A DNA stretch of 64,000 bases, taken from Nocardia asteroides. GTDB lineage: Bacteria; Actinomycetota; Actinomycetes; Mycobacteriales; Mycobacteriaceae. Shown here piece after piece: positions 51,065 to 59,592 of this stretch. A program made the position numbers and the translations under genes. The stretch is taken from assembly GCF_021183625.1 (NCBI RefSeq), contig NZ_CP089214.1, forward strand, positions 6,510,001 to 6,574,000, read 5' to 3'. The notes under the pieces are model-generated. The model searched no databases. It had not been told where the DNA came from and saw only the letters and a list, made by a program, of their open reading frames with translations. Each line of letters starts with the position of its first letter. The first letter of the stretch is position 1.

Positions 51065-51600
51065 GTCGCACTTTCCCGCCCCGCGGCAACCCCGCCCCGA
51101 CGGAGGGTGCGCACCCGCACACGCGGAACTACCTGTCTCGAATCGAATATTCAACGGTGCCAACGGAACAGCCGGTCCGGCCGCCGTTCGGCAGCGACAG
51201 TCTAGCAACGCTGTTCGGGTGCAACCACCGGGCGCGAGCCGCCCGTGCGCGAGGTTGCGAACCCGCCCGCGAAAGCCGCGCGGGCCTGGCCGCGGGGCGC
51301 ACGATTCTGCCAGCGCCGCACAGCGGGGACGAGTCCCAATTCCGGGTCTCCGGCGAGTTCGCGCGGAGGCTGGCGAATTCGGGCAACAATCCGCCGAGCC
51401 GCGCGCACAATTGCGAATGCGAATTCGAGATCGCATCGTCCGGAAGTATTCGCCCCGGTGCGAACGGGTCGAATCGACGGCCCGGGATGTTCCGTCCGGA
51501 ATTCCGGGCAACGGTGGGCGCCCTCGGCGGTGTGTCCGCCCGGATTCCGGCGGCGGCTGCGGGAGGCTGGGAGCGGCGGGGCAGGCGGAAGGAGTGCCCG
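51065..51600. other. 536-bp intergenic region without a convincing gene
   Basis: This gap between the divergent roadblock pair and a membrane protein gene has lower GC than its surroundings and frequent AATTC/GAATT words (for example around 51337-51430). I see no protein with family signatures and no tRNA-like fold. It may hold long promoter regions or a small RNA. Confidence 0.4.
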
Positions 51601-52701
51601 ATGGCGACGAGTTCCCGGGTGTTGCGCAGCGCGTGGGGCAACGCCAGCGCCGAGGCGTTCCTCATCGTGGCGATCGCGACGATCCTGATCACCAGGCTCT
51701 ACCTGGAGCTGACCGGGTACCCGCAGGTCGGCGGCAAGAGCCTGCACATCGCGCACGCGCTCTACGGCGGCGCGGCGATGGCGGTGGCGCTGCTGCTCGG
51801 CTGGCTCTTCCTCGGCTCCGGCGTGCGCGGCTTCGCGGTGCTGCTCGGCGGCATCGGCTTCGGGCTCTTCCTCGACGAGGTCGGCAAGTTCGTCACCAAG
51901 GACAACGACTACTTCTACGGCCCCGCCGCGGAGATCATGTACGTCTCGGTGGTCGTGCTGCTGGTGGCGAGCAGGCTGACCAGGGAGCTGCGCACCCCGA
52001 CCCGCGACGAGTACCTCGGCAACGCCGCCGCGGTCGCCGCCGACGGCCTGGTCCGCGGGCTGCCCCCGCACCGCCGCACCGCCGCGCTGCTCATGCTGGA
52101 CAGCGCCGCCGAGCTCGGCGCCGACCCGGCCGACGTCACCGGGGTCCGCGCGCTGCTGGAGCGCGCCGCGCACCGGGACGACCGGCTGCGCGCGCTGCGG
52201 CTGCGCGCCGCCACGTTCATTCCCGGCTGGGCGGGCGGGCCGTGGCCGGTGTGGATCCTCGGCTGGCTGCTGGTCTGCTCCGCCTTCGTCACCGTCGGCT
52301 TCGGCATCGCCCAGCTCGCCACCGGCGGGCTGCAGCTGCAGGACCGCTCCTACGAGCTCGAGCTGGACCGGATGACCGTCTCCGGCGGGATCCTCTTCGT
52401 CAGCGCGCTGATCACGCTGGCGCTGGCGCTGCCCGCGATGCTGCGCGCCCGCCGCGACGGCCCGCTCTGGCCGCTGCGGCTGCTGCGGATCGCGGCGCTG
52501 GTCTCCACCATGCTGAACGCCCTGGTCGACTTCGCCACCGAGGGGTTCGGCGCGCTCACCAATGTCGCGCTCGGGCTGCTCACCATGGCGTTCATCTCGC
52601 GCCGGATCGCGGTGCGGTACGCCGAGCTCGTCCGGGCGGCGGACGAGCTCGGCGAGCCGGTCACGCGGGCAGTGGATGCGCCTGGAAGAAATCCCAGATG
52701 A
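51601..52701 (+). CDS. Multi-pass membrane protein of unknown function
   Basis: A 366-residue membrane protein with about seven or eight hydrophobic segments (EAFLIVAIATILITRLYL, GAAMAVALLLGWLFLG, FAVLLGGIGFGLFLDEVG, IMYVSVVVLLVASRL, WILGWLLVCSAFVTVGFGI, ILFVSALITLALALPAML, VALGLLTMAFISRRIAV). A soluble helical loop (HRRTAALLMLDSAAELGADPADVTGVRALLERAAH) separates the two halves. I do not recognise the family. ATG 51601 follows AAGGAG. The last 41 bp overlap the converging esterase gene. Confidence 0.7.
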   Translation: MATSSRVLRSAWGNASAEAFLIVAIATILITRLYLELTGYPQVGGKSLHIAHALYGGAAMAVALLLGWLFLGSGVRGFAVLLGGIGFGLFLDEVGKFVTKDNDYFYGPAAEIMYVSVVVLLVASRLTRELRTPTRDEYLGNAAAVAADGLVRGLPPHRRTAALLMLDSAAELGADPADVTGVRALLERAAHRDDRLRALRLRAATFIPGWAGGPWPVWILGWLLVCSAFVTVGFGIAQLATGGLQLQDRSYELELDRMTVSGGILFVSALITLALALPAMLRARRDGPLWPLRLLRIAALVSTMLNALVDFATEGFGALTNVALGLLTMAFISRRIAVRYAELVRAADELGEPVTRAVDAPGRNPR

Positions 52702-53671
52702 TCGGGGTCGCCGCGATCGACGGCGTGTCCTTCCCGACGAACGGCTCGGGGAAGGGCACTTTACTGCCGGGCCACACGTGCCCGCCGCTGGTGATCGACC
52801 AGAACTCCACCGAGCCCTCGGCCGGGCAGCTGTACCGGTAGCGCACCACGTCCGGCGCGACCTGCTCGACGGCCGGCTCGGCGGCGCAGCCGTTGCGCGC
52901 GGCCCAGGCGGCGGCGTTCTGCGGGATGCTGCGCGGCGCCGGGCCGTTCGGCCCCCGGTCCAGGTTCTGCTGGTTGGCCGAACCGGTGCCGTCGGTGCGC
53001 GGGAGCAGCCTGGCGTTCGGTCCGGCACCGCCGCCGTAGGCCACGATCGGGTCGTCGGTGCCGTGGAAGGCGATCACCGGCACCGGCCGCGTCGTCGCGC
53101 ACCACTCGAAGTCCTGCAACCCCGCCACCGGCGCCACCGCGGCGATCCGGTCGGAGAGCCTGCAGGCCAGCGCGGAGCTGGTGAAGGCGCCCATCGAGAG
53201 CCCGGTGACGTAGACCCGCCGGGTGTCGACGCAGAGCGCCGCCTCGGCGTCGTCGAGCACACCGGTGAGCCAGTCGATGTCGGCGCCGCCCGGCTGGAAG
53301 TTCCAGCGCGGCGGCCCCGGCTCGTCGATCTGCGGGGTGACGGTGGCGTACCCGCGCTGCAGCCCGTACTCGCCGACCCCGCTGCTCCTGGTCTGGATCT
53401 CGGCCGGCTCCAGGTAGCCGTGCAGGTCGACGACGAGCGGGTACGGCCCCGGCGCGGCGGGGACGTCGCGCAGGTAGAAGCCGGAGCGGTCGGCCCCGGC
53501 ATAGCTCTGGGTGGTGTGGCCCGCCGCGGCGGCGGGGATCGCGCACCCGGCGGACGGCACCGCGCCGGGGTCGGCCCCCGCGGCGGCGGGAACGGCGGCC
53601 GGTGCGGCAAGCAGCGCCGCCGTCGCGGCGACGGCGCCGAGCACCCGGCCCGGAATAACTCTCTGGAACAC
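52661..53671 (-). CDS. Secreted PHB depolymerase/feruloyl esterase-like (LpqC type)
   Basis: A 336-residue secreted esterase. A signal peptide (VLGAVAATAALLAAPAAVPAAAG) precedes a mature chain starting ADPGAVPSAGC. The catalytic serine lies in VTGLSMGAFTSS, the Asp in AFHGTDDPIVAYGGG and the His in TSGGHVWPGSKVPF. This matches the polyhydroxybutyrate depolymerase/feruloyl esterase family (LpqC in mycobacteria), though without an obvious lipobox. The oxyanion region is VVDLHGYLEPAE. It should hydrolyse esters outside the cell. Confidence 0.85.
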   Translation of the reverse strand: MFQRVIPGRVLGAVAATAALLAAPAAVPAAAGADPGAVPSAGCAIPAAAAGHTTQSYAGADRSGFYLRDVPAAPGPYPLVVDLHGYLEPAEIQTRSSGVGEYGLQRGYATVTPQIDEPGPPRWNFQPGGADIDWLTGVLDDAEAALCVDTRRVYVTGLSMGAFTSSALACRLSDRIAAVAPVAGLQDFEWCATTRPVPVIAFHGTDDPIVAYGGGAGPNARLLPRTDGTGSANQQNLDRGPNGPAPRSIPQNAAAWAARNGCAAEPAVEQVAPDVVRYRYSCPAEGSVEFWSITSGGHVWPGSKVPFPEPFVGKDTPSIAATPIIWDFFQAHPLPA

Positions 53672-53718
53672 CCGGCCATGCTCTCACCCGGAAGGCCGCC
53701 AACCCCCTCGAAACAGCT

Positions 53719-53736
53719 ATTCTCTAGTATGAGAAT
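53719..53736. promoter_or_regulatory. Inverted repeat upstream of hot-dog thioesterase gene
   Basis: ATTCTC-tagtat-GAGAAT, a perfect 6-bp inverted repeat with a 6-bp spacer, lies 31 bp before the start of the thioesterase gene. The spacer TAGTAT could serve as the -10 element, so repressor binding would block RNA polymerase directly. Confidence 0.55.
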
Positions 53737-53766
53737 GGCATTATCGGACACGCGGCGGGAGACCCG

Positions 53767-54537
53767 ATGACGGTGGACAGCAAGCTGGAGGAGCGCGGCC
53801 ACATCCTGCGCGAACTGGGCTTTGCCACGCGCCGGGCCGGCGACGAGCTGCACGGCGCCGCGGAGATCACCCCGGAGATGCACGTGCCGGGCACCGAGCA
53901 CCTGCGCACCTCGGTCCTCGTCACCTGGGCCGACACCCTCGCCGGGCTGCTCGCCTCGCTGGTCATGGGGCCGCGCGTGCCGGTCACCCTGGAGCTCGAC
54001 ATCCACCTGCACGGCCCGGCGCCCGCGGCGGGGCTGGTGGAGGCGGTCGGGCGGACGGTCAAGGTCGGGCGCTCGGTCTTCGTCGCCGAGCTCGACTTCA
54101 GCGTCGGCGGCGAGCCGATCGCGGTGGCGGGCGCCTCGTTCATGGTCGCGCCGGACCCGGGCGTCACGCTCCCGGACCGGCTCAGCGTCGAGATGCCCGC
54201 GGGCACCGACCGGCTGCGCGTCCCGCTGGCGGAGCGCGCGCAGTGCGTCCGCACGGGCCCCGGCGTCGCGGTGCTGCCGCGGACGCCGGAGGGGCTCAAT
54301 GCCTCCGGCACCGTGAACGGCGGGCTGCTCGCACTGGTCGCCGAGGAGGCGGTGCTCTCGCTCGCGCCCGGCGCCACGCTCGGCTTCCTCGGGCTGCGCT
54401 ACCTGCTCGGCGCCAGGGTCGGGCCGGTCACCGCGACCGCGCGCAAACACGGCGAGCTGGCCCGGGTGCAGGTCAGGGATACCGGCAACGACGACCGGAT
54501 CACCACGCTCGCCACCGCCCGGACCTTCGGCGGCTGA
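53767..54537 (+). CDS. Double hot-dog thioesterase-like protein
   Basis: A 256-residue protein with two PaaI/4HBT-like hot-dog units. The first contains LRTSVLVTWADTLAGLLASLVMGPRVPVTLELDIHLHGPAP and GRTVKVGRSVFVAELDFSVGGEPIAVAGASFMV; the second NASGTVNGGLLALVAEEAVLSLAPGATLGFLGLRYL. It probably hydrolyses acyl-CoA or acts as an acyl-binding protein. ATG 53767 follows GGGAGACC. It stands alone between the esterase and the rhamnose operon. Confidence 0.72.
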   Translation: MTVDSKLEERGHILRELGFATRRAGDELHGAAEITPEMHVPGTEHLRTSVLVTWADTLAGLLASLVMGPRVPVTLELDIHLHGPAPAAGLVEAVGRTVKVGRSVFVAELDFSVGGEPIAVAGASFMVAPDPGVTLPDRLSVEMPAGTDRLRVPLAERAQCVRTGPGVAVLPRTPEGLNASGTVNGGLLALVAEEAVLSLAPGATLGFLGLRYLLGARVGPVTATARKHGELARVQVRDTGNDDRITTLATARTFGG

Positions 54538-54548
54538 GCCGGAGCCTG

Positions 54549-54609
54549 TTGACCGAACCACATCGTGGTGCGTACGGTGACTGCACTCACAGATTGAAAC
54601 GTTTCAATC
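54549..54609 (+). promoter_or_regulatory. Rhamnose operon promoter and LacI operator
   Basis: A promoter-like TTGACC (54549-54554), 18-bp spacer and TACGGT (54573-54578) precede the perfect 18-bp palindrome GATTGAAACGTTTCAATC (54592-54609). The central CG and symmetric arms are typical LacI-family operators. It sits just downstream of the expected transcription start and 34 bp before rhaM, so a bound repressor would block the operon. The LacI gene at the other end of the operon is the likely regulator. Confidence 0.8.
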
Positions 54610-54643
54610 CGTGCCGGTTCAACGACGAGGCGGATCCACCCCG

Positions 54644-54982
54644 ATGCCCGACACCACCGAACGCGTCTGCTTCCTGCTGGCCCTGCGCCCGGAGCGGATC
54701 GACGACTACCTCGCCGCGCATGAGACCGTGTGGCCGGAGCTGCTCGACGCGCTGCGCGCCGCGGGCTGGCGCAACTACTCGCTGTTCCTGCGGCCGGAGG
54801 ACGGCATGGTGGTCGGTTACCTGGAGACGCCCGACTTCGAGCGGGCGCGCTCCGCCATGGCCGCGACCGCGGTGAACACCCGCTGGCAGTCCGCCATGGC
54901 CGAGTACTTCCGGCCGGTGGAGACCACCTCCCGCCCGGACGAGGCGCTGCACCGGCTCACCGAGTACTTCCACCTCGACTGA
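54644..54982 (+). CDS. rhaM: L-rhamnose mutarotase
   Basis: A 112-residue L-rhamnose mutarotase that interconverts the sugar anomers before isomerisation. The signature is ERVCFLLALRPERIDDYLAAHETVWPELLDALRAAGWRNYSLFLRPEDGMVVGYLE and the late NTRWQSAMAEYF. It is the first gene of the rhamnose operon; start 54644 gives the standard length. Confidence 0.92.
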   Translation: MPDTTERVCFLLALRPERIDDYLAAHETVWPELLDALRAAGWRNYSLFLRPEDGMVVGYLETPDFERARSAMAATAVNTRWQSAMAEYFRPVETTSRPDEALHRLTEYFHLD

Positions 54983-55034
54983 GCCCCCGAACCCCCCGAC
55001 GAGCAACCCCCACTCCGCACCCCCGAGGAAGACC

Positions 55035-56351
55035 ATGAAGGTAGGCGCTCGCTCCACCACCGGGTGGAAGGCGACCATCTCCGTCGCGATGTCGAACTAC
55101 ATCGAGGCCGGCTCCATCATCGCCATCGCCACCAGCCTCGCCTTCTGGCAGGACGCGTTCGGCATCAGCAACTTCGCCGTCGGCCTGCTGGCCGCGCTCT
55201 CCGCCAACGCCTTCGGCGCGGCGATCGGCGCCGGCATCGGCGGGCCGCTCTGCGACCGCTACGGCCGCAAGGCCATCTACACCTACGACCTGCTGGTCTA
55301 CATGGCCGGCGTGCTGCTCGCGGCTTTCGCGGTGAACTTCGGCATGCTGCTGGCGGCCTTCGTGATCACCGGCATCGCGGTCGGCGCAGGCGTCCCCGCC
55401 TCCTGGACCTACATCGCCGAGCAGGCGCCGAGCACCGCGCGCGCCAGGCACGTCGGCACCGCCCAGCTGGCCTGGTCGGTGGGCCCGCTGATCGGCTTCG
55501 CGCTGGCCGCGGCGCTTGCTCCGCTTGAGCTGCTCGGCTCGCGGCTGATCTTCCTGCACCTGTTCGTGGTCGCCGCCGTGGTCTGGTGGATCCGGCAGGG
55601 GCTCGCCGAGTCGCAGATCTGGCGGGACGAGACCGGCTCCGGCACCGGCGCGACCACCGAGTCCACGACCGGCGGCCAGGGCATGCGCGGTCTCTTCTCC
55701 CGGCGGATCAACATCACCGCGCTGCTCGTGCTGATCGGTATCTACGGCTTCTGGAACACCGTCGCCGGCCAGGCGGGGATCTTCATGCCCCGGGTCTACG
55801 ACAGCGCGGGCGTGCACAGCCCGGTCCAGCAGAACCTGCTGCAGGTGCTGGTCTGGGGCTGCACCGTGGCCGCCACCTACTGGGGCTTCATGGCCTACGC
55901 CGACCGGATCTCGCAGCGCAGGCTGTATATCGTCGGCGCGGCGCTCGGCATCCTGGCCTGGTGCGTGCTGGTGTTCTTCACCGACGCGGGCATGCCGACC
56001 CTGCTGATCTTCGCCGTGCTCTGGGGCATCTCCAGCGGCATCGGCGCGCAGGCCTTCTACAGCCTGTGGACCAGCGAGCTCTTCGCCACCCCGTACCGGG
56101 CCAGCGCGCAGGGCTTCATGTTCTTCGTCGTCCGCTCGGCCACCGGCCTGCTCAGCTACTTCTTCCCGACCCTGCTCGCCGCCACCGGGCTCACCGCGGT
56201 GGGGCTGCTGCTGGTCGGGCTGCTCACCGTCGCGCTGGTGATCGGCGCGGTCTTCGCGCCGAAGACCCAGGGCAAGACGCTGCGCGAGATCGAGACCGAG
56301 CGCTACGGCGCCCCGGTCGCCGCGGCCGAGCCGCGCACCCCGGTGGCCTGA
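55035..56351 (+). CDS. MFS transporter, probable L-rhamnose permease
   Basis: A 438-residue major facilitator transporter with twelve hydrophobic segments. The sugar-porter motif GGPLCDRYGRKAIY follows the second helix, and the C-terminal TQGKTLREIETERYG resembles the PETKG-like ending of metabolite:H+ symporters. GAGGAAGACC precedes ATG 55035. Operon position after rhaM makes L-rhamnose the likely cargo; a related sugar is possible. Confidence 0.85.
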   Translation: MKVGARSTTGWKATISVAMSNYIEAGSIIAIATSLAFWQDAFGISNFAVGLLAALSANAFGAAIGAGIGGPLCDRYGRKAIYTYDLLVYMAGVLLAAFAVNFGMLLAAFVITGIAVGAGVPASWTYIAEQAPSTARARHVGTAQLAWSVGPLIGFALAAALAPLELLGSRLIFLHLFVVAAVVWWIRQGLAESQIWRDETGSGTGATTESTTGGQGMRGLFSRRINITALLVLIGIYGFWNTVAGQAGIFMPRVYDSAGVHSPVQQNLLQVLVWGCTVAATYWGFMAYADRISQRRLYIVGAALGILAWCVLVFFTDAGMPTLLIFAVLWGISSGIGAQAFYSLWTSELFATPYRASAQGFMFFVVRSATGLLSYFFPTLLAATGLTAVGLLLVGLLTVALVIGAVFAPKTQGKTLREIETERYGAPVAAAEPRTPVA

Positions 56352-56370
56352 GCCAGAGAAAGGAAGCACC

Positions 56371-57522
56371 ATGTCCGTCGACACCGCGCTGCGAAATCTC
56401 GCGATCGAGCTGCCCTCCTGGGCCTTCGGCAACTCCGGCACCCGCTTCAAGGTGTTCGGCACGCCGGGCACCGCGCGCACCGTGCGAGAGAAAATTGCCG
56501 ACGCCGCCACCGTGCACCGGCTCACCGGGATCGCGCCCGCCGTCGCGCTGCACATCCCGTGGGACGCCGTCGACGACTACGCCGAGCTCGGCCGGTACGC
56601 GGGCGATCTCGGGGTCCGGCTCGGCACCGTGAACGCCAACACCTTCCAGGACGACGACTACAAGCTCGGCAGCCTGACCCACACCGACAAGCGGATCCGG
56701 CAGAAGGCGATCGACCACCACCTCGCCTGCCTGGAGATCATGGAGCGCACCGGCTCCCGCGATCTCAAGATCTGGCTCGCCGACGGCACCAACTACCCCG
56801 GCCAGGGCGACATCAGGGCCAGGCAGGACCGGCTCGCCGAGTCGCTGGCCACCATCTATCAGCACGTCGGCGACGGCAGGCGGATGGTGCTGGAGTACAA
56901 GTTCTTCGAACCGGCCGTGTACATGACCGACGTGCCGGACTGGGGAACCGCCTACATCCAGGTGAGCGCGCTGGGGGAGCGGGCGGTGGTCTGCCTGGAC
57001 ACCGGCCACCACGCGCCCGGCACCAATGTCGAGTTCATCGTGGCGCAGCTGCTCCGCCTGGGAAAGCTCGGCTCGTTCGACTTCAACTCGCGCTTCTACG
57101 CCGACGACGACCTGATCGTCGGGGCGGCCGACCCGTTCCAGCTGTTCCGCATCCTCTTCGAGGTGCTGCGCGGCGGCGCGCTGGAGCCGGACTCCGGGGT
57201 CGCGCTGATGCTCGACCAGTGCCACAACATCGAGGACAAGATCCCCGGCCAGCTCCGCTCGGTGCTCAACGTCCAGGAGATGACGGCGCGGGCGGCGCTG
57301 GTCGACCTCGACGCGCTCGCCGCCGCGCAGGACTCCGGTGACGTGCTCGGCGCCAACGCGGTCTTCATGGACGCCTTCTACACCGACGTCCGGCCGCGGC
57401 TGGCGGCCTGGCGGGCCGAGCGCGGCCTGCCCGAGGACCCGATGGCCGCCTACGCCCGCTCCGGGCAGCAGCAGCGGCTCGCCGCCGAGCGCACCGGTGC
57501 CGCCGCCTCATGGGGCGCCTGA
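56371..57522 (+). CDS. rhaI: L-rhamnose isomerase (RhaI type)
   Basis: A 383-residue TIM-barrel sugar isomerase of the L-rhamnose/RhaI class, distinct from E. coli RhaA. Family segments are AVALHIPWDAVDDYAELGRYAGDLGVRLGTVNANTFQD, LKIWLADGTNYPGQGDIR, MVLEYKFFEPAVYMTDVPDWGT and LDTGHHAPGTNVEFIVAQLL, which include metal-binding His, Glu and Asp. It converts L-rhamnose to L-rhamnulose. AAAGGAAG precedes the ATG. Confidence 0.92.
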   Translation: MSVDTALRNLAIELPSWAFGNSGTRFKVFGTPGTARTVREKIADAATVHRLTGIAPAVALHIPWDAVDDYAELGRYAGDLGVRLGTVNANTFQDDDYKLGSLTHTDKRIRQKAIDHHLACLEIMERTGSRDLKIWLADGTNYPGQGDIRARQDRLAESLATIYQHVGDGRRMVLEYKFFEPAVYMTDVPDWGTAYIQVSALGERAVVCLDTGHHAPGTNVEFIVAQLLRLGKLGSFDFNSRFYADDDLIVGAADPFQLFRILFEVLRGGALEPDSGVALMLDQCHNIEDKIPGQLRSVLNVQEMTARAALVDLDALAAAQDSGDVLGANAVFMDAFYTDVRPRLAAWRAERGLPEDPMAAYARSGQQQRLAAERTGAAASWGA

Positions 57523-57555
57523 CCACATCCACACCGAAACGAGGAACCACCTGCC

Positions 57556-59592
57556 ATGACCCACCCCACGGTCGCGGAACTGATCGCCAGGTCGAACCGG
57601 CTCGGCGCCGACCCGAAGAACACCAACTACGCGGGCGGCAACACCTCCGCCAAGGGCACCGGCACCGACCCGGTCACCGGCGAGCCCGTCGAGCTGCTGT
57701 GGGTCAAGGGCTCCGGCGGCGACCTCGGCACGCTCACCGAGCCGGGGCTCGCGGTGCTCCGGCTGGATCGGCTGCGCGCCCTGACCGGCGTCTACCCTGG
57801 CGTCGAGCGCGAGGACGAGATGGTCGCCGCCTTCGACTACACCCTGCACGGCAAGGGCGGCGCCGCTCCCTCGATCGACACCGCCATGCACGGGCTGGTC
57901 GAGGCGGCGCACGTCGACCACCTGCACCCGGACTCCGGCATCGCGCTCGCCACCGCGGTGGACGGCCCGGAGCTGACCGAGAAGATCTTCGGCGACCGGG
58001 TGGTCTGGGTGCCGTGGCGGCGCCCCGGCTTCCAGCTCGGGCTCGACATCGCCGAGCTGCGCGGGGCCAACCCGCAGGCGATCGGCACCATCCTCGGCGG
58101 CCACGGGATCACCGCGTGGGGCGCGACCTCGGACGAGGCCGAGGCGCACTCGCTGGAGATCATCCGGACCATCGAGGAGTTCCTCGCCGCCAACGGCAAG
58201 GCCGAGCCCTTCGGCCCCGAGCTGCCCGGCTACGCGGCGCTGCCCGAGCCGGAGCGCCGGGCGCGGGCCGCCGCGCTGGCGCCCTTCCTGCGCGGGCTCG
58301 CCTCCACCGACCGCAGGCAGGTCGGGCACTTCACCGACACCGACCCGGTGCTCGAGTTCCTCGCCCGCGCCGAGCACCCCCGGCTCGCCGCGCTCGGCAC
58401 CAGCTGCCCCGACCACTTCCTGCGCACCAAGGTCGCCCCGCTGGTGCTCGACCTGCCCGCCGACGCCCCGCTGGAGCGGGTGCGGGAACGGCTCACCGAG
58501 CTGCACGCGGCGTACCGGGCCGAGTACCGCGCCTACTACGAGCGGCACGCCACCCCGGACTCGCCCGCGCTGCGCGGCGCCGACCCGGCCATCGTGCTGA
58601 TCCCCGGCGTCGGCATGTTCAGCTACGGCGCGGACAAGCAGACCGCGCGGGTGGCAGGCGAATTCTACCTGAACGCGATCAACGTCATGCGCGGCGCCGA
58701 GTCGGTCTCCCGGTACCAGCCGATCGACGAGGCGGAGAAGTTCCGCATCGAGTACTGGGCGCTGGAGGAGGCCAAGCTGGCGCGGCGCCCGGCACCGAAG
58801 CCGCTGGCCGGCCGGATCGCGCTGGTCACCGGCGCGGCGTCGGGGATAGGCAGGGCGATCGCGCGGCGGCTGGCCGCCGAGGGCGCCTGCGTGGTCGTCG
58901 CGGATCGGGACGCGGCGAAGGCCGCCGAGGTCGCGGCCGAGCTGGGCTCGGCCGACGTGGCGATCGGCTTCGGCGCCGACGTCACCGACGAGGGGCAGGT
59001 CCAGGCCGCGGTGGACGCCGCGGTGCTCGCCTTCGGCGGCCTGGACCTGGTCGTCAACAATGCCGGGCTCTCGCTCTCGAAATCGCTGCTGGAGACCAGC
59101 GCCGCCGACTGGGACCTGCAGCACGACGTCATGGCCAAGGGCTCGTTCCTGGTGTCCAAGGCGGCGGCGCGGGCGCTGATCGACCAGAAGCTGGGCGGCG
59201 ACATCCTCTACATCTCCTCCAAGAACTCGGTCTTCGCCGGGCCGAACAACATCGCCTACTCCGCGGCGAAGGCCGATCAGGCGCACCAGGTCCGGCTGCT
59301 CGCGGCCGAGCTGGGCGAGCACGGGGTCAAGGTGAACGGCATCAACCCGGACGGGGTGGTGCGCGGCTCCGGCATCTTCGCGGGCGGCTGGGGCGCGCAG
59401 CGCGCCGCCGTCTACGGGGTGCGGGAGTCCGAGCTCGGCGCCTTCTACGCGCAGCGCACCCTGCTCAAGCGCGAGGTACTGCCCGAGCACATCGCCAACG
59501 CCGCGTTCGCGCTCTGCGGCGCCGACTTCTCGCACACCACCGGGCTGCACGTGCCGGTCGACGCCGGGGTCGCCGCGGCGTTCCTGCGATGA
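57556..59592 (+). CDS. Bifunctional rhamnulose-1-P aldolase/lactaldehyde dehydrogenase
   Basis: A 678-residue fusion of the RhaEW type. Residues 1-400 are a class II aldolase: GGNTSAKGT, WVKGSGGDLGTL, and the metal histidines in DHLHPDSGIAL and GGHGITAWG. Residues from about 415 are a short-chain dehydrogenase: cofactor loop ALVTGAASGIGRAIARRLAAEGA, NNAG, and the active-site Ser/Tyr/Lys in YISSKNSVFAGPNNIAYSAAKADQ. It cleaves L-rhamnulose 1-phosphate to DHAP and L-lactaldehyde, and the dehydrogenase part oxidises lactaldehyde, in the RhaEW view to L-lactate. The next gene starts in its stop codon. Confidence 0.92.
   Translation: MTHPTVAELIARSNRLGADPKNTNYAGGNTSAKGTGTDPVTGEPVELLWVKGSGGDLGTLTEPGLAVLRLDRLRALTGVYPGVEREDEMVAAFDYTLHGKGGAAPSIDTAMHGLVEAAHVDHLHPDSGIALATAVDGPELTEKIFGDRVVWVPWRRPGFQLGLDIAELRGANPQAIGTILGGHGITAWGATSDEAEAHSLEIIRTIEEFLAANGKAEPFGPELPGYAALPEPERRARAAALAPFLRGLASTDRRQVGHFTDTDPVLEFLARAEHPRLAALGTSCPDHFLRTKVAPLVLDLPADAPLERVRERLTELHAAYRAEYRAYYERHATPDSPALRGADPAIVLIPGVGMFSYGADKQTARVAGEFYLNAINVMRGAESVSRYQPIDEAEKFRIEYWALEEAKLARRPAPKPLAGRIALVTGAASGIGRAIARRLAAEGACVVVADRDAAKAAEVAAELGSADVAIGFGADVTDEGQVQAAVDAAVLAFGGLDLVVNNAGLSLSKSLLETSAADWDLQHDVMAKGSFLVSKAAARALIDQKLGGDILYISSKNSVFAGPNNIAYSAAKADQAHQVRLLAAELGEHGVKVNGINPDGVVRGSGIFAGGWGAQRAAVYGVRESELGAFYAQRTLLKREVLPEHIANAAFALCGADFSHTTGLHVPVDAGVAAAFLR

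Noticed and set aside
51129..51692. Open 187-codon frame on the minus strand across the 536-bp gap.
   Set aside because: Composition is Arg/Ala-rich as in reverse-strand shadows, no family signature is visible, and it overlaps the start of the membrane protein gene.
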